Origin: an uncultured Bacteroidales bacterium
GTDB taxonomy: Bacteria > Bacteroidota > Bacteroidia > Bacteroidales > UBA932
NCBI GenBank assembly: GCA_900320545.1
Contig: ONSU01000013.1
Span: 1-58,014, forward strand
Direction of reading: 5' to 3'
DNA length: 58,014 nucleotides
Each line of letters opens with the position of its first letter. Position 1 is the first letter of the stretch. Shown in pieces: positions 1-8,621 of this stretch. Position numbers and translations under genes: made by a program. The notes beneath the pieces are model-generated. The model was not told where the DNA came from. It worked only from the letters and a program-made list of their open reading frames with translations, and did no database searches.

Positions 1-343
1 GATATACCTTATCCTGCAATAGTCCCGATTTCTGCTCCCTCAGCCGTATCGTCATTTTGTAGACCTCGCTGCGGAGCACTCCTATGTCCCCCTCTGTGTA
101 GTTCTCGATATTGATGTTTTCTTCCCCGTGAAGTATCCTGTCGATATCATTTGACAGCTTAGTTATCCTTTTATATCTCCAAAATGATGAAATCAGGAAT
201 ACTGCAATGAAAGCAGCACACAGAAGCAGCAAGGGAATGACCAGCTTTCGGTCATAGAAAAATACACAGCCTGCCGCTATGACCGCTATCACTGACATTA
301 TAAATGTCGAGACAGCTATCTCGGAATTTCTCATTAGCTTCAT
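1..343 (-). CDS. Sensor histidine kinase, N-terminal part (runs off left edge)
   Basis: Leftward frame starting at ATG 343 and open to the window edge (about 114 residues). Two hydrophobic stretches are visible, at about residues 9-26 and 32-50 (VIPLLLLCAAFIAVFLIS). They are followed by a charged HAMP-like linker (WRYKRITKLSNDIDRIL) and the acidic segment TEGDIGVLRSEVYKMTIRLRE, which in VanS-like kinases comes just before the phospho-acceptor helix. The catalytic half lies outside the window. The start is one base after the stop of a response-regulator tail, the usual regulator-kinase arrangement. Codon use (many ATA, AGA, AGG) is unlike the GC-rich genes that follow and resembles Clostridia, so horizontal origin or a chimeric join is likely. 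The kinase class is inferred from layout; ligand unknown. Confidence 0.6.
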   Translation of the reverse strand, partial: MKLMRNSEIAVSTFIMSVIAVIAAGCVFFYDRKLVIPLLLLCAAFIAVFLISSFWRYKRITKLSNDIDRILHGEENINIENYTEGDIGVLRSEVYKMTIRLREQKSGLLQDKVY

Positions 344-344
344 G

Positions 345-518
345 TCAATCCACCCTGTACCCCAGACCTCTTACAGTCTTTATTATAGTCGGATCCGACG
401 GATCGGCTTTCGGGAGCGGATCGGTCCCGTGATGGTATCCCATCGCCTCGCCGAGATAGACCTCGTCGAAGGCGTCGGAAACCTTGTAGCCGTCGTCGTT
501 GCTGATCAGAATCCGCAT
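345..518 (-). pseudogene. Composite ORF: surE-like start joined to response-regulator C-terminus
   Basis: A 57-residue leftward ORF. It begins MRILISNDDGY, the signature N-terminus of the SurE 5'/3'-nucleotidase, and ends DPTIIKTVRGLGYRVD, the signature C-terminus of OmpR/PhoB-type response regulators. About 26 residues between them match neither family to my eye. Neither SurE (usually about 250 residues) nor a regulator (about 230) can be functional from this ORF. A consensus promoter box for the leftward direction (547-554) precedes it, as expected for a native surE. The sensor kinase follows one base after the stop. The surE 5' end therefore looks native and the left flank foreign, joined by a deletion, an insertion or an assembly/cloning chimera. 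Confidence 0.65.
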
Positions 519-546
519 AATTAAATTTTTTCAAAAAATCCAATTG

Positions 547-554
547 CAAATATA
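547..554 (-). promoter_or_regulatory. Promoter -7 box for the surE-like ORF
   Basis: Reads TATATTTG on the minus strand, matching the Bacteroidetes sigma -7 consensus TAnnTTTG. It lies about 29 bases ahead of the surE-like ATG and faces away from the gapA promoter 22 bases to its right. Confidence 0.6.
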
Positions 555-575
555 CGGAATTATCTAAAAATTTCG

Positions 576-583
576 TAAATTTG
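576..583 (+). promoter_or_regulatory. gapA promoter -7 box
   Basis: TAAATTTG, matching TAnnTTTG, 49 bases ahead of the gapA start codon. The untranslated leader is A-rich and has no Shine-Dalgarno sequence, as is usual in this phylum. Confidence 0.65.
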
Positions 584-619
584 CGTCGCCTGAAAACAAA
601 AACGTTTAACAAACAATAA

Positions 620-1630
<1,011 letters not shown>

Positions 1631-1649
1631 TTGACCGTCATCCGAACGA

Positions 1650-1682
1650 AACGGCAGACCGCAAGGCCTGCCGTTATTTTTT
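1650..1682 (+). terminator. Rho-independent terminator of gapA
   Basis: Perfect 8-bp stem AACGGCAG (1650-1657) with CTGCCGTT (1668-1675), 10-base loop, followed by a T-rich tract. It may also serve the convergent gene ending at 1699. Confidence 0.8.
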
Positions 1683-1698
1683 ATATTTCCGGGAGTAG

Positions 1699-2298
1699 TT
1701 ATTTCCGATTGCCCTGCCCGAAGCTCACGCTGGCGCGGAGGCCGAGGAGAGCGTCCATCTGGGTGGTGTGATCGGTGTTGAAATTCAGGGGAAGGAGGTT
1801 GGCGTAGAGGCCGAGCTGGAACCAGCGGGCGATGTCGAAGCCGATGCCGAACTCGGTGGAAAGGGTGACCGTCTTGGTCCCCCAGAGGTAGGCGGCACCC
1901 GGACGGAGGTCCAGGAAACCGGAGAAACCGCCGCCGAAAGTGAAGCGGAGGTCGCCGAAGACGGTGATGCGGCGGAACGGGAGATTCCGGTCGACATTTT
2001 CGCCGTCAAGCTGGAGATAGCTCGCACCGGTGCCGACATAGAAAATCTTGCCGAACTGGAAGCCGTGGCTCGTCCCGGCGTCGAAGAAACGGAGCTGCTT
2101 GTCGAAAGCGATGCTGAAGGGATGCGAGCCGACGAGCATCGCCATCCCATAGGAGCCCTCCACGAAGAAACGGTAGCCGTAATAAGGGCGTCCGACCGCG
2201 ACAGGCCATCCCTGTTCGTCGTACTTCACCTTGTCGCTCCCGGCAAAGGCGGAAACGGCAAGCAGCAACAGCGACAAGGAGACAAGAAACTTTTTCAT
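1699..2298 (-). CDS. Outer-membrane beta-barrel-like protein, hypothetical
   Basis: A 199-residue exported protein of unknown function. The start at ATG 2298 gives a clean signal peptide, MKKFLVSLSLLLLAVSAFAG; the open frame continues upstream but without this signal. The mature part alternates polar and aromatic residues (RITVFGDLRFTFGGGFSGFLDLRPGAAYLWG, FQLGLYANLLPLNF), as in small 8-strand barrels. It ends in KASVSFGQGNRK-type strand sequence rather than a terminal aromatic. It is the last gene of a leftward unit, 34 bases after the YggS-type gene. I recognise no named family; an OmpW/OmpX-like surface barrel is the best structural guess. Confidence 0.6.
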   Translation of the reverse strand: MKKFLVSLSLLLLAVSAFAGSDKVKYDEQGWPVAVGRPYYGYRFFVEGSYGMAMLVGSHPFSIAFDKQLRFFDAGTSHGFQFGKIFYVGTGASYLQLDGENVDRNLPFRRITVFGDLRFTFGGGFSGFLDLRPGAAYLWGTKTVTLSTEFGIGFDIARWFQLGLYANLLPLNFNTDHTTQMDALLGLRASVSFGQGNRK

Positions 2299-2332
2299 AT
2301 CGGGGTGCAAGTTGGGAAAAAATCGGGACAAT

Positions 2333-2986
2333 TCAAAGTCTTTCCCCGAAAATCGCGGTCCCCACCCGGACGATCGTGCTCCCCTCCTCCATCGCGATGC
2401 GGTAGTCGCCGGACATTCCGATGGAGAGTTCCCGGAAAGAATCGAGCGCGGGATGCGCATCCCGCAGGGCGGTGAAGAGTTCCGCGATCCGGCGGAAATC
2501 CGCGCGTACGACGGCCTCGTCCGGCGTATTCGTCGCCATACCCATCAGCCCGCAGAAACGGACGCCGGGGTAACGGGCGGAGCGGCCGAGCACCTCACGA
2601 ATCTCCTCCGCGGAGAATCCCCCTTTGGTCTCCTCCGCGCCGAGATGGAGTTCCAGCAGGATATCCATCACCTTGCCGCGCCCCTCGCACCACGCGGAGA
2701 CCGCCTCCAGCAGGTGCAGGGAATCCACCGATTCCACCATTGCGACATACGGAAGCACTTTGCCCAGTTTGTTGGTCTGGAGATGGCCGATGAAGTGCCA
2801 GACCACGTCGGAAGGCATCTGCGGCACCTTGGCGGAGAGTTCCTGCGGGCGGTTTTCGCCGAAAACGCGCTGCCCGGCCCGGTAGGCCTCCATCATCTCG
2901 CCGACGGAATGAAATTTCGACACTGCAACGAGGGTAACGCCCTCCCGCAGTGTCGAAATCACTTTGTGCAGATTCTCAGCGATCAT
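2333..2986 (-). CDS. YggS/PLPBP-family pyridoxal-phosphate homeostasis protein
   Basis: A single-domain alanine-racemase-fold protein that binds PLP and buffers vitamin B6 and amino/keto-acid pools; no enzymatic reaction is established for the family. The 217 residues match family length. The PLP-lysine motif LVAVSKFHS puts Lys at residue 24. FGENRPQEL, WHFIGHLQTNK, FCGLMGMAT and the phosphate-binding ELSIGMSGDYRIAMEEGSTIVRVGTAIFG are all present. The start at 2986 overlaps the yidC stop as ATGA, so the two are translationally coupled. Confidence 0.92.
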   Translation of the reverse strand: MIAENLHKVISTLREGVTLVAVSKFHSVGEMMEAYRAGQRVFGENRPQELSAKVPQMPSDVVWHFIGHLQTNKLGKVLPYVAMVESVDSLHLLEAVSAWCEGRGKVMDILLELHLGAEETKGGFSAEEIREVLGRSARYPGVRFCGLMGMATNTPDEAVVRADFRRIAELFTALRDAHPALDSFRELSIGMSGDYRIAMEEGSTIVRVGTAIFGERL

Positions 2987-4896
2987 CTGCGCTTTTTGCC
3001 TTTGCCGCCCGCGGCCTGCTGGGCCGCCATCTGGCGCTGCATCCTCTGGGCTTCCTCCAGGCGCTGCTGCCACTTGGACTTGGGCGCCGGCTTGCCCTCG
3101 GAGGCCTTGAGTTTCGCCTCGATCTCCTCGGGATGCACGAACCACTTCCGGATGATCCAGGTCTCCAGCATCGTGATGAGGTTGGAGAGCAGATAATAGT
3201 AGCTCAGACCGGAGGAAAGGTTGTTACAGATGAAGAACATCATGATCGGCATCATCCACACCGACATGAACTTCATCATCCGGGCATTGGGATCGTTGCC
3301 GGTCATCTGATTGCCCGAAACGATCTTGGAGTAGAAGAACATCGAGACTGCCATCAGGAGGGCGAACAGCGAGATGTGGTCGCCCAGAAGCGGGATCCGG
3401 AAACCGAAATCCAGGATGGAATCGTAGGCGCTCAGGTCCTCGGCCCAGAGGAAACGCTGCTGACGCAGCTCGATGGAAGCCGGGAAGAACCGGAACATCG
3501 CCCACAGGATCGGGAACTGGAAGAGCATCGGCAGGCAGCCGCCGAACATATTGACGCCGGCCCGCTTGTAGAGATCCATCGTCGCCTGCTGTTTCTTCAT
3601 CGCCTCGTCCTGGTTGCTCGCCGCATTGGGATACTTCTCGTTGAGTTTGTCGATCCAGGGCTTGAGGGCCTGCATCTTCGCCGACGAGGAGTACGACTTA
3701 TAGGCGAACGGCAGCACCACGATCTTGATGAACAGGGTCATCAGGAGGATGATGAGGCCGAAATTGAGACCGAAGCGGTTGAGCCAGTTGAACAGCGGGA
3801 TGATCACGAAGCGCGTGAACCAGCCGACCAGCCAGCCGCCGAGCGGAATGATCCGCTCATACTTCTGGCCATAGGATTTGAGCGTCTGGAAGTGGTTGGG
3901 GCCGAAATAGAATTCGAGCGGAACGGTGATTTTCTCCGCTCCGGGCTTGAAATCGGTCCGCATCCGGGCGCTGCAGGCCATCAGGTCGCCGCTCTCGTCC
4001 CCTTCCGGGAGGAAGGTCACGCTGAGATCGCCGGAGGAGAAATTCTCCGGGGCGCGCATGATCGCCGAAAAGAACTGCTGCTGGAAAGCCACCCAGCTGA
4101 GGGAGGACTTGACGCTTTTACTGCCGCTCCGGCCGTTGTTGCCGACCGTCTCGGGCTTCTTCTCGTCCGGGAAATAATAGTTGAGCTTGGAGTAGCGGGT
4201 TTCGTTCTGATAGCCCTTCTCCAGCCGGGGAATTACCGCGTCGAAAGCGAGGTCGAGGGAGATCACGTTACGCGGGATCATATTCTGCATTCCCACGAAG
4301 GAGATCTCGTCATCCACGCTGTAACTGTCCGGACGGAGCACATAGCGCTGCTCGATATAGGCACCCGTCGAGAACGGAAGCCGCATCACGAGGGTCGAAT
4401 CGTCGGACGCCTCGGCGACATACTGGAAATTGAGCTTGCGCGTATCCACGGCATTGGGAGCGTATACCACCACGCCGAGCGACGCCTTGCCGTCCTTGAA
4501 CAGGTAGAGACTGTCGCCGCCGTAACGCTTGTAATCCTTGATCCGGGCCGCATAGGGCTGGGCGCCCTGCGAGGTGAAGGTAAGTTCGAGCTTTTCGTTC
4601 TCCAGGGTGAAGAAACTCGCGCTGTCGACAGCGGCCGCCTCGTTCAGGAGGGAATCCGTATAGACGGCGCGGGAGGGCTCCGCCGCGGGATTCGTGACGG
4701 CGATGACGGTGTCGGCCGGATGCTCGGCGAGCCAGGCGGCGCGGATGGAATCCTGCCGGATCTGCTCCACGAGATTGAGGGAATCGATCTGGGCCTGGAC
4801 GGCGGCCTGTTTCTTCATCTGGATGGACTGGAACCAGAAGAAGGCCACCATGATCAGTCCGATCAGGACAAAGCCGATGATTGATTTCTTGTCCAT
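2983..4896 (-). CDS. yidC: Membrane protein insertase YidC
   Basis: Inserts and folds inner-membrane proteins, alone or with SecYEG. The 637 residues fit the long Gram-negative form. There is an N-terminal membrane anchor (MDKKSIIGFVLIGLIMVAFFWFQ), then a periplasmic beta domain to about residue 360. The conserved core follows with five further hydrophobic segments, including FGLIILLMTLFIKIVVLPFAYKSY, CLPMLFQFPILWAMFRFFP and the FICNNLSSGLSYYYLLSN region. The C-terminus is basic (KSKWQQRLEEAQRMQRQMAAQQ...KGKKRR), as seen in ribosome-binding tails. The start at 4896 lies one base after the preceding DUF349 stop, making a tight operon. Confidence 0.96.
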   Translation of the reverse strand: MDKKSIIGFVLIGLIMVAFFWFQSIQMKKQAAVQAQIDSLNLVEQIRQDSIRAAWLAEHPADTVIAVTNPAAEPSRAVYTDSLLNEAAAVDSASFFTLENEKLELTFTSQGAQPYAARIKDYKRYGGDSLYLFKDGKASLGVVVYAPNAVDTRKLNFQYVAEASDDSTLVMRLPFSTGAYIEQRYVLRPDSYSVDDEISFVGMQNMIPRNVISLDLAFDAVIPRLEKGYQNETRYSKLNYYFPDEKKPETVGNNGRSGSKSVKSSLSWVAFQQQFFSAIMRAPENFSSGDLSVTFLPEGDESGDLMACSARMRTDFKPGAEKITVPLEFYFGPNHFQTLKSYGQKYERIIPLGGWLVGWFTRFVIIPLFNWLNRFGLNFGLIILLMTLFIKIVVLPFAYKSYSSSAKMQALKPWIDKLNEKYPNAASNQDEAMKKQQATMDLYKRAGVNMFGGCLPMLFQFPILWAMFRFFPASIELRQQRFLWAEDLSAYDSILDFGFRIPLLGDHISLFALLMAVSMFFYSKIVSGNQMTGNDPNARMMKFMSVWMMPIMMFFICNNLSSGLSYYYLLSNLITMLETWIIRKWFVHPEEIEAKLKASEGKPAPKSKWQQRLEEAQRMQRQMAAQQAAGGKGKKRR

Positions 4897-4897
4897 A

Positions 4898-6884
4898 CTA
4901 CTGCTCCTCACCCTCCTCATAAGCACGGATCTTCGCGCCGATCTCCTCCAGTTCGGCCTTGGCGGCCGCGATCTTGCCCTTCATCATCTCGATGATGGAC
5001 TCGGAATTCTTGGAGAGGGAGAAGAAACCGATGTTGTTCTCGTAAGTGGCGATTTCCTGCTGGAGCGCGTTGTACTTCTGCACCAGGCGGTCTTTCTCAC
5101 TGCGGACGGGTGCGGAGCCGCCGCGGCGTTCGCCACCCCGGGAGCGCGGGAATTTGGCCTTGACCGCCGCATTGTAGGCGGCGTTGATCTTTTCCTTTTC
5201 CTTGAACGGAACGAAGCCGATCTCCTTCCAGCGGGCGGCGAAGGCGTTCATCGCCTCGGTGTCGCTGTCGTCCCCCTTGAGCTCGTAGGCCTCGATCTCG
5301 GCGATGAGGGCCCGCTTGGCCTCCAGGTTCTGGTGGAAGTTGCTCTCGCCGCCGTGCTTGCTCTTCTCGTCGAAGAAAGCGTCGCAGGCCGCACGGAAGC
5401 GTTTCCAGAGCTGTTCGGATTTCTTGCGCGGAACGGCGCCGATCTCCTTCCACTGACGCTGGAGCTCGATGAAGGCCTCGGAGGTCTTCTTCCACTCCTT
5501 GCTGTCCTTGAGGGCCTCGGCTTTCTCGATGATGGAGAGTTTCTTCTCCATGTTGCCGTTCATATCTTCCTTGAAACGGTTGTAGTATTCGCGTTTGCGG
5601 GCGAAGAACTTGTCGCAGGCCGCACGGAAGCGCTCGTAGATCTTCTGGTTCTCCTTCTTGGTGGCGAATCCGATCTTGCGCCATTCCTGCTGGATGTCCT
5701 CGATGGCCCTGGACTGTTCGTTCCACGCTCCGGAGGAAGTGATTTCCATCTCGGCGATCGCCTCGACCTTCTCGCAGAGGGCCGTCTTGGCGGCAAGATT
5801 CTCCTCCTGCTTCGCCTTCAGGTCCTCGAAGTGCGCCTGGTATTTGCGGTTGATAACGGCCGTTGCGGCACGGAAGCGTTCCCAGATGCTGTCGCGGAAT
5901 TCCTTGGCCACCGGGCCGAATTCCTTCCACTGCTCGTGAAGTTTCTGGAGCTCCTTGAAGGCGCCGATGGAATCCTCGTCCGAAGCCAGGGCCTCGGCCT
6001 CCTCGCAGAACTTCTCCTTGGCCTCGAGGTTCTTCTTGAAGTCGAGGTCGCGCAGGTCGCGGTTGATCTGGACCTTGTCGTAGAACTGGGTGACGTAGAG
6101 CTGATAGGTCTCGTTGATGCCGCGGAAATCCTGGACGGGGACTTGGCCGATTTCCCTCCAGCGGGATGACGGCGAGTTTGGCGGCGAGATTCGCCTCCTT
6201 CTCCTGCTCGATCTGCCGGTTGAATTCGGCACGCTCTTTCTTATATTTATTATAAAGCGCCTTGAATCCGTTCTCGATGGCCGCAAACGGGTTGGAGGAA
6301 ACTTCCTCCGCCTCGGCATCTCCCTCGGCGCCGGCTGCCGGCTGCTCCGCGACCGGTTCGCTTCCGGCCTCCGCCTTGCCGTCATTCGCCTCTTTGGCGT
6401 CATTCCCGACCTGATCGGGAATCTCCTCCGTATCCGACGGTTCGTCCACCTCGGCGCCCAGACCGGCCTCGGCCTTCTCCTTGGAAAGCCGCTTGTAGAA
6501 AGCCGACTTGATGGCCTCGGCCTCCTTGGACCGCTTCATCCGGTCCACGCTGTCGGAAAGGGACTGGAACATCTCCGAAAGCTGCGCCAGGGTCTTCTCC
6601 CCGAAATTGACGACGGCTGTCACGGCACCTCCGACGGCATCACCGACCTTCTCCCCCACTTTCTCTCCCACCGTCGGCTCCTCTGCCACAGGGGCTTCTG
6701 CTGCGGGTTCTTCTGCCACGGGGGCTTCCACCACGGGTTCTTCTGCTGCAGGTTTCTCTGCCACAGGTTCTTCTGCTGCGGGTTCTGCCACGGGGGCTTC
6801 CACCACGGGCTCCGCCACGGGGGCCTCCGCGCTTTGTGCTACATCTGAAGTCTCCAGGACCTCAGGCTTCATTTCTTCACTCAT
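4898..6884 (-). CDS. DUF349-repeat protein, frameshifted near 6163
   Basis: Large, mostly helical Bacteroidales protein of unknown function with tandem DUF349 modules (repeating W+EIG.VP.....LW.RF.AACD.FF and LE.K..LCE..EA). It reads as two frames. The first 230 or so residues start at 6884 (MSEEMKPEVLE) and run to EANLAAKLAVI. The rest continues from RWREIGQVPVQDF in the next frame to the stop at 4898. Relatives have about 25 extra residues at this join, so a deletion not divisible by three is likely, either real or an assembly fault. The N-terminus (residues 10-70) is a P/A/E-rich repeat. Residues around 155-165 (IPDQVGND) are encoded by a REP-like palindrome. The gene heads the leftward yidC operon from a promoter box at 6938-6945. 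Confidence 0.75.
6402..6422. repeat. REP-like palindrome inside the DUF349 gene
   Basis: ATTCCCGA (6402-6409) pairs perfectly with TCGGGAAT (6415-6422) around a 5-base loop. It is preceded by GTC, giving the GTCATTCCCGA form typical of dispersed bacterial palindromes. It lies in frame and encodes IPDQVGND in a variable, charged part of the host protein. Confidence 0.55.
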
Positions 6885-6937
6885 AACCTTAAGTGTTTAT
6901 CAGGGGTCTAATCCGCCCCCACATTTAACATAACTTA

Positions 6938-6945
6938 CAAAGATA
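6938..6945 (-). promoter_or_regulatory. Promoter -7 box for the DUF349-yidC operon
   Basis: TATCTTTG on the minus strand, about 54 bases ahead of the DUF349 start at 6884. It is back to back with the trmD box at 6969-6976. Confidence 0.65.
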
Positions 6946-6968
6946 AACAAATTTTCGATAAAATGCAG

Positions 6969-6976
6969 TATCTTTG
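6969..6976 (+). promoter_or_regulatory. trmD promoter -7 box
   Basis: TATCTTTG, 24 bases ahead of the trmD start, so the leader is short. Divergent with the box at 6938-6945. Confidence 0.65.
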
Positions 6977-6999
6977 TGAGCCGAAAACATCAAACCCCT

Positions 7000-7674
7000 A
7001 TGCGCATAGACATCATCACCGTCGTTCCGGAACTCCTGGAGAGTCCGCTCAGCCACAGCATCGTAGGCCGGGCCGTCAAGAAAGGCCTGGTCGAAATCCA
7101 CATCCACCACCTGCGCAAATACGGCCTCGGCAGCCGCCAGAGCGTGGACGACTACAGTTACGGCGGCGATGCGGGGATGGTCCTGATGGTCGAGCCGGTC
7201 TACCGGATGATCGAAGAACTCCGCGCCGAGCGCTCCTACGACGAGATCATCTATATGTCCCCCGACGGAGAGATCTTCGACCAGGGCATCGCCAACGAAC
7301 TCTCCCTCAAGGAAAACATCATCCTGCTCTGCGGCCACTACAAAGGCATCGACGAGCGCATCCGCGAGCACCTTGTCACGCGCGAGATCTCCGTGGGCGA
7401 TTTCGTGGTAAGCGGCGGCGAAATCCCGGCGGCCCTCGTCGCGGACGCCATCATCCGCCTCCTCCCCGGCGCCCTCTCCGACGAGACCTCGGCCCTCAGT
7501 GACTCCTTTCAGGAAGGACTCGTAGCCCCGCCGGTCTACACCCGCCCCGCCGAATTCAACGGCTGGAAAGTCCCCGACGTCCTGCTGAGCGGCAATCCCA
7601 GACTCATCCGCGAGTGGCAGGACGAACAGGCCCTCCAGCGCACCCGCGAGCGCCGTCCCAATCTGCTGAAGTAG
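7000..7674 (+). CDS. trmD: tRNA (guanine-N1)-methyltransferase TrmD
   Basis: Methylates G37 next to the anticodon using S-adenosylmethionine, which prevents +1 frameshifting. The 224 residues match the family. The start at 7000 gives the canonical [13 protein letters not shown]; an upstream in-frame ATG at 6976 lies on the promoter box and is not credible. Trefoil-knot SAM-binding motifs are intact: [30 protein letters not shown] and [28 protein letters not shown]. The catalytic-end motif [21 protein letters not shown] is also present. The last codons and stop lie within a 25-bp tandem duplication. Here the gene stands alone, away from the usual rpsP-rimM-rplS cluster. Confidence 0.96.
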   Translation: MRIDIITVVPELLESPLSHSIVGRAVKKGLVEIHIHHLRKYGLGSRQSVDDYSYGGDAGMVLMVEPVYRMIEELRAERSYDEIIYMSPDGEIFDQGIANELSLKENIILLCGHYKGIDERIREHLVTREISVGDFVVSGGEIPAALVADAIIRLLPGALSDETSALSDSFQEGLVAPPVYTRPAEFNGWKVPDVLLSGNPRLIREWQDEQALQRTRERRPNLLK

Positions 7675-7712
7675 CACCCTCCCCGGCCTGCTGAAGTAGC
7701 ACCCTCCCCAGC
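7663..7712. repeat. 25-bp tandem duplication over the trmD stop codon
   Basis: Copy 1 (7663-7687) and copy 2 (7688-7712) begin CTGCTGAAGTAGCACCCTCC and differ by one base near the end. Copy 1 supplies the last trmD codons and its TAG. Confidence 0.85.
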
Positions 7713-7720
7713 CCGAAAGT

Positions 7721-7879
7721 TCACCTGCGGGCTGCGACGCAAATGATTTTCACCATTGCATCGCAATCCATATCATCCCGGCACAAGATGACCTTTTCCA
7801 TTCCCTCCATACTTATGTGGAACGGAGAGAGCCATAGCGATGTTCCGTCCTGCATCTGCCGTAAAACCGTGCGTTTCAC
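7721..7879 (-). pseudogene. Possible remnant of an IS200-like/REP-associated tyrosine transposase
   Basis: A 52-residue leftward frame from GTG 7879 to TGA 7721: VKRTVLRQMQDGTSLW, then FHISMEGMEKVILCRDDMDCDAMVKIICVAARR. The motif series H-x-S-x-x-G-x-E-x-x-x-x-x-R-D-x-x-D resembles the N-terminal strand and helix of Y1-type transposases (RAYT group) seen in Bacteroidales. The catalytic HUH and tyrosine segments are absent. It starts 5 bases after the stop of the gene at 7885-8238 and could instead be the frameshifted end of that gene. The family match is from memory and moderate at best. Confidence 0.35.
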
Positions 7880-7884
7880 CCCGT

Positions 7885-8238
7885 TCAGCTTTTCGTCTTG
7901 GAGGGAGCGGTGCCGGGGCCGAAAGTCATCACCGTTCCGCCGTTCGCCCGGAATGCTTCCACGGCCTCGTTCATCGCCTTCGCAAGCTTGCGGGACTCCT
8001 CGTCCATCATCCGGATCATTTGCTTCCGGTTGACGGAGCAGGCCAGATCGGCCAGGATCAGCGCGCGGATGACGGCCAGGACGGACTGTTCTTTCCCGCC
8101 CCACAGTTTGGTCGCCATGGCCATCGCGGAATTAAGCGTAATGCCCGAGATCGACCCGGGATTCTTCTCGACATCGATATCGGTATTGAACCGGATATCG
8201 TTCTCTCCATACTGGAGCACTTCCAATAACTTTTTCAT
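7885..8238 (-). CDS. Hypothetical small helical protein
   Basis: A 117-residue protein, MKKLLEVLQYGENDIRFNTDIDVEKNPGS onward, with no signal peptide. A hydrophobic-alanine centre (MAMATKLWGGKEQSVLAVIRALILADLACSVN) is followed by a charged helix (RKQMIRMMDEESRKLAKAMNEAVEAFRANGG). I recognise no family. A promoter box at 8253-8260 sits 14 bases ahead of the ATG, which supports both the start and expression. The C-terminus (GPGTAPSKTKS) reaches the transposase-like remnant, so the real end may have been altered. Confidence 0.6.
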   Translation of the reverse strand: MKKLLEVLQYGENDIRFNTDIDVEKNPGSISGITLNSAMAMATKLWGGKEQSVLAVIRALILADLACSVNRKQMIRMMDEESRKLAKAMNEAVEAFRANGGTVMTFGPGTAPSKTKS

Positions 8239-8252
8239 GGCTTTTTTTTCGC

Positions 8253-8260
8253 CAAAGGTA
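8253..8260 (-). promoter_or_regulatory. Promoter -7 box for the hypothetical gene at 8238
   Basis: TACCTTTG on the minus strand, 14 bases before the ATG at 8238. Confidence 0.55.
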
Positions 8261-8450
8261 TGTCATCGGAGCGAATGGGAATGAAGAAAACATAAATTTA
8301 TTTTTCGGTCCTGGATTTTTTTGCGTGTTTTTTTCATTTTTCCGCGCCATAAATCATTGTTTTTCCCGCCCGTGGGAAGATTTTCGCATTTTTCCTGAAA
8401 ATTTTTGAAGAATTTTTTGGAATTATCAAAAACCTCACTATATTTGCAAT

Positions 8451-8599
8451 AGTTGAACGAATTAAGGAAAAGTTATTAAATTTTTTTATTAATCACGCAA
8501 CGACCACGACATTTTCTAACCAACAATAATTATTCAACCTTCTTCTAAGGTACACACACTACTAACCAAAAAAGGGACGCTGTGAAGCCTCCCTTTTTT
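8451..8599 (+). ncRNA. Candidate small RNA, about 150 nt
   Basis: A full transcription unit without a reading frame. A -33 TTTG (8416-8419) lies 19 bases ahead of a -7 box TATATTTG (8439-8446). About 150 bases downstream, a strong terminator follows (8568-8599). There is no ATG in the transcript, and its body is A/C-rich and apparently little structured. The only neighbours are leftward genes, so it is not a leader of a coding gene. From 8261 to 8438 I see only AT-rich sequence with no ORF. I cannot match the RNA to a known family. Confidence 0.5.
8568..8599. terminator. Terminator between the candidate RNA and the TonB receptor gene
   Basis: AAAAAAGGGA (8568-8577) pairs with TCCCTTTTTT (8590-8599) around a 12-base loop. 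Because of the A and T runs it can work in both directions: for the rightward candidate RNA and for the receptor gene ending at 8622. Confidence 0.75.
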
Positions 8600-8621
8600 G
8601 ATATGTATCAGGCGACCCGCC

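Noticed and set aside
2950-4884. Long rightward frame opposite yidC
   Set aside because: It is histidine/arginine/glutamate-rich shadow coding opposite a certain gene.
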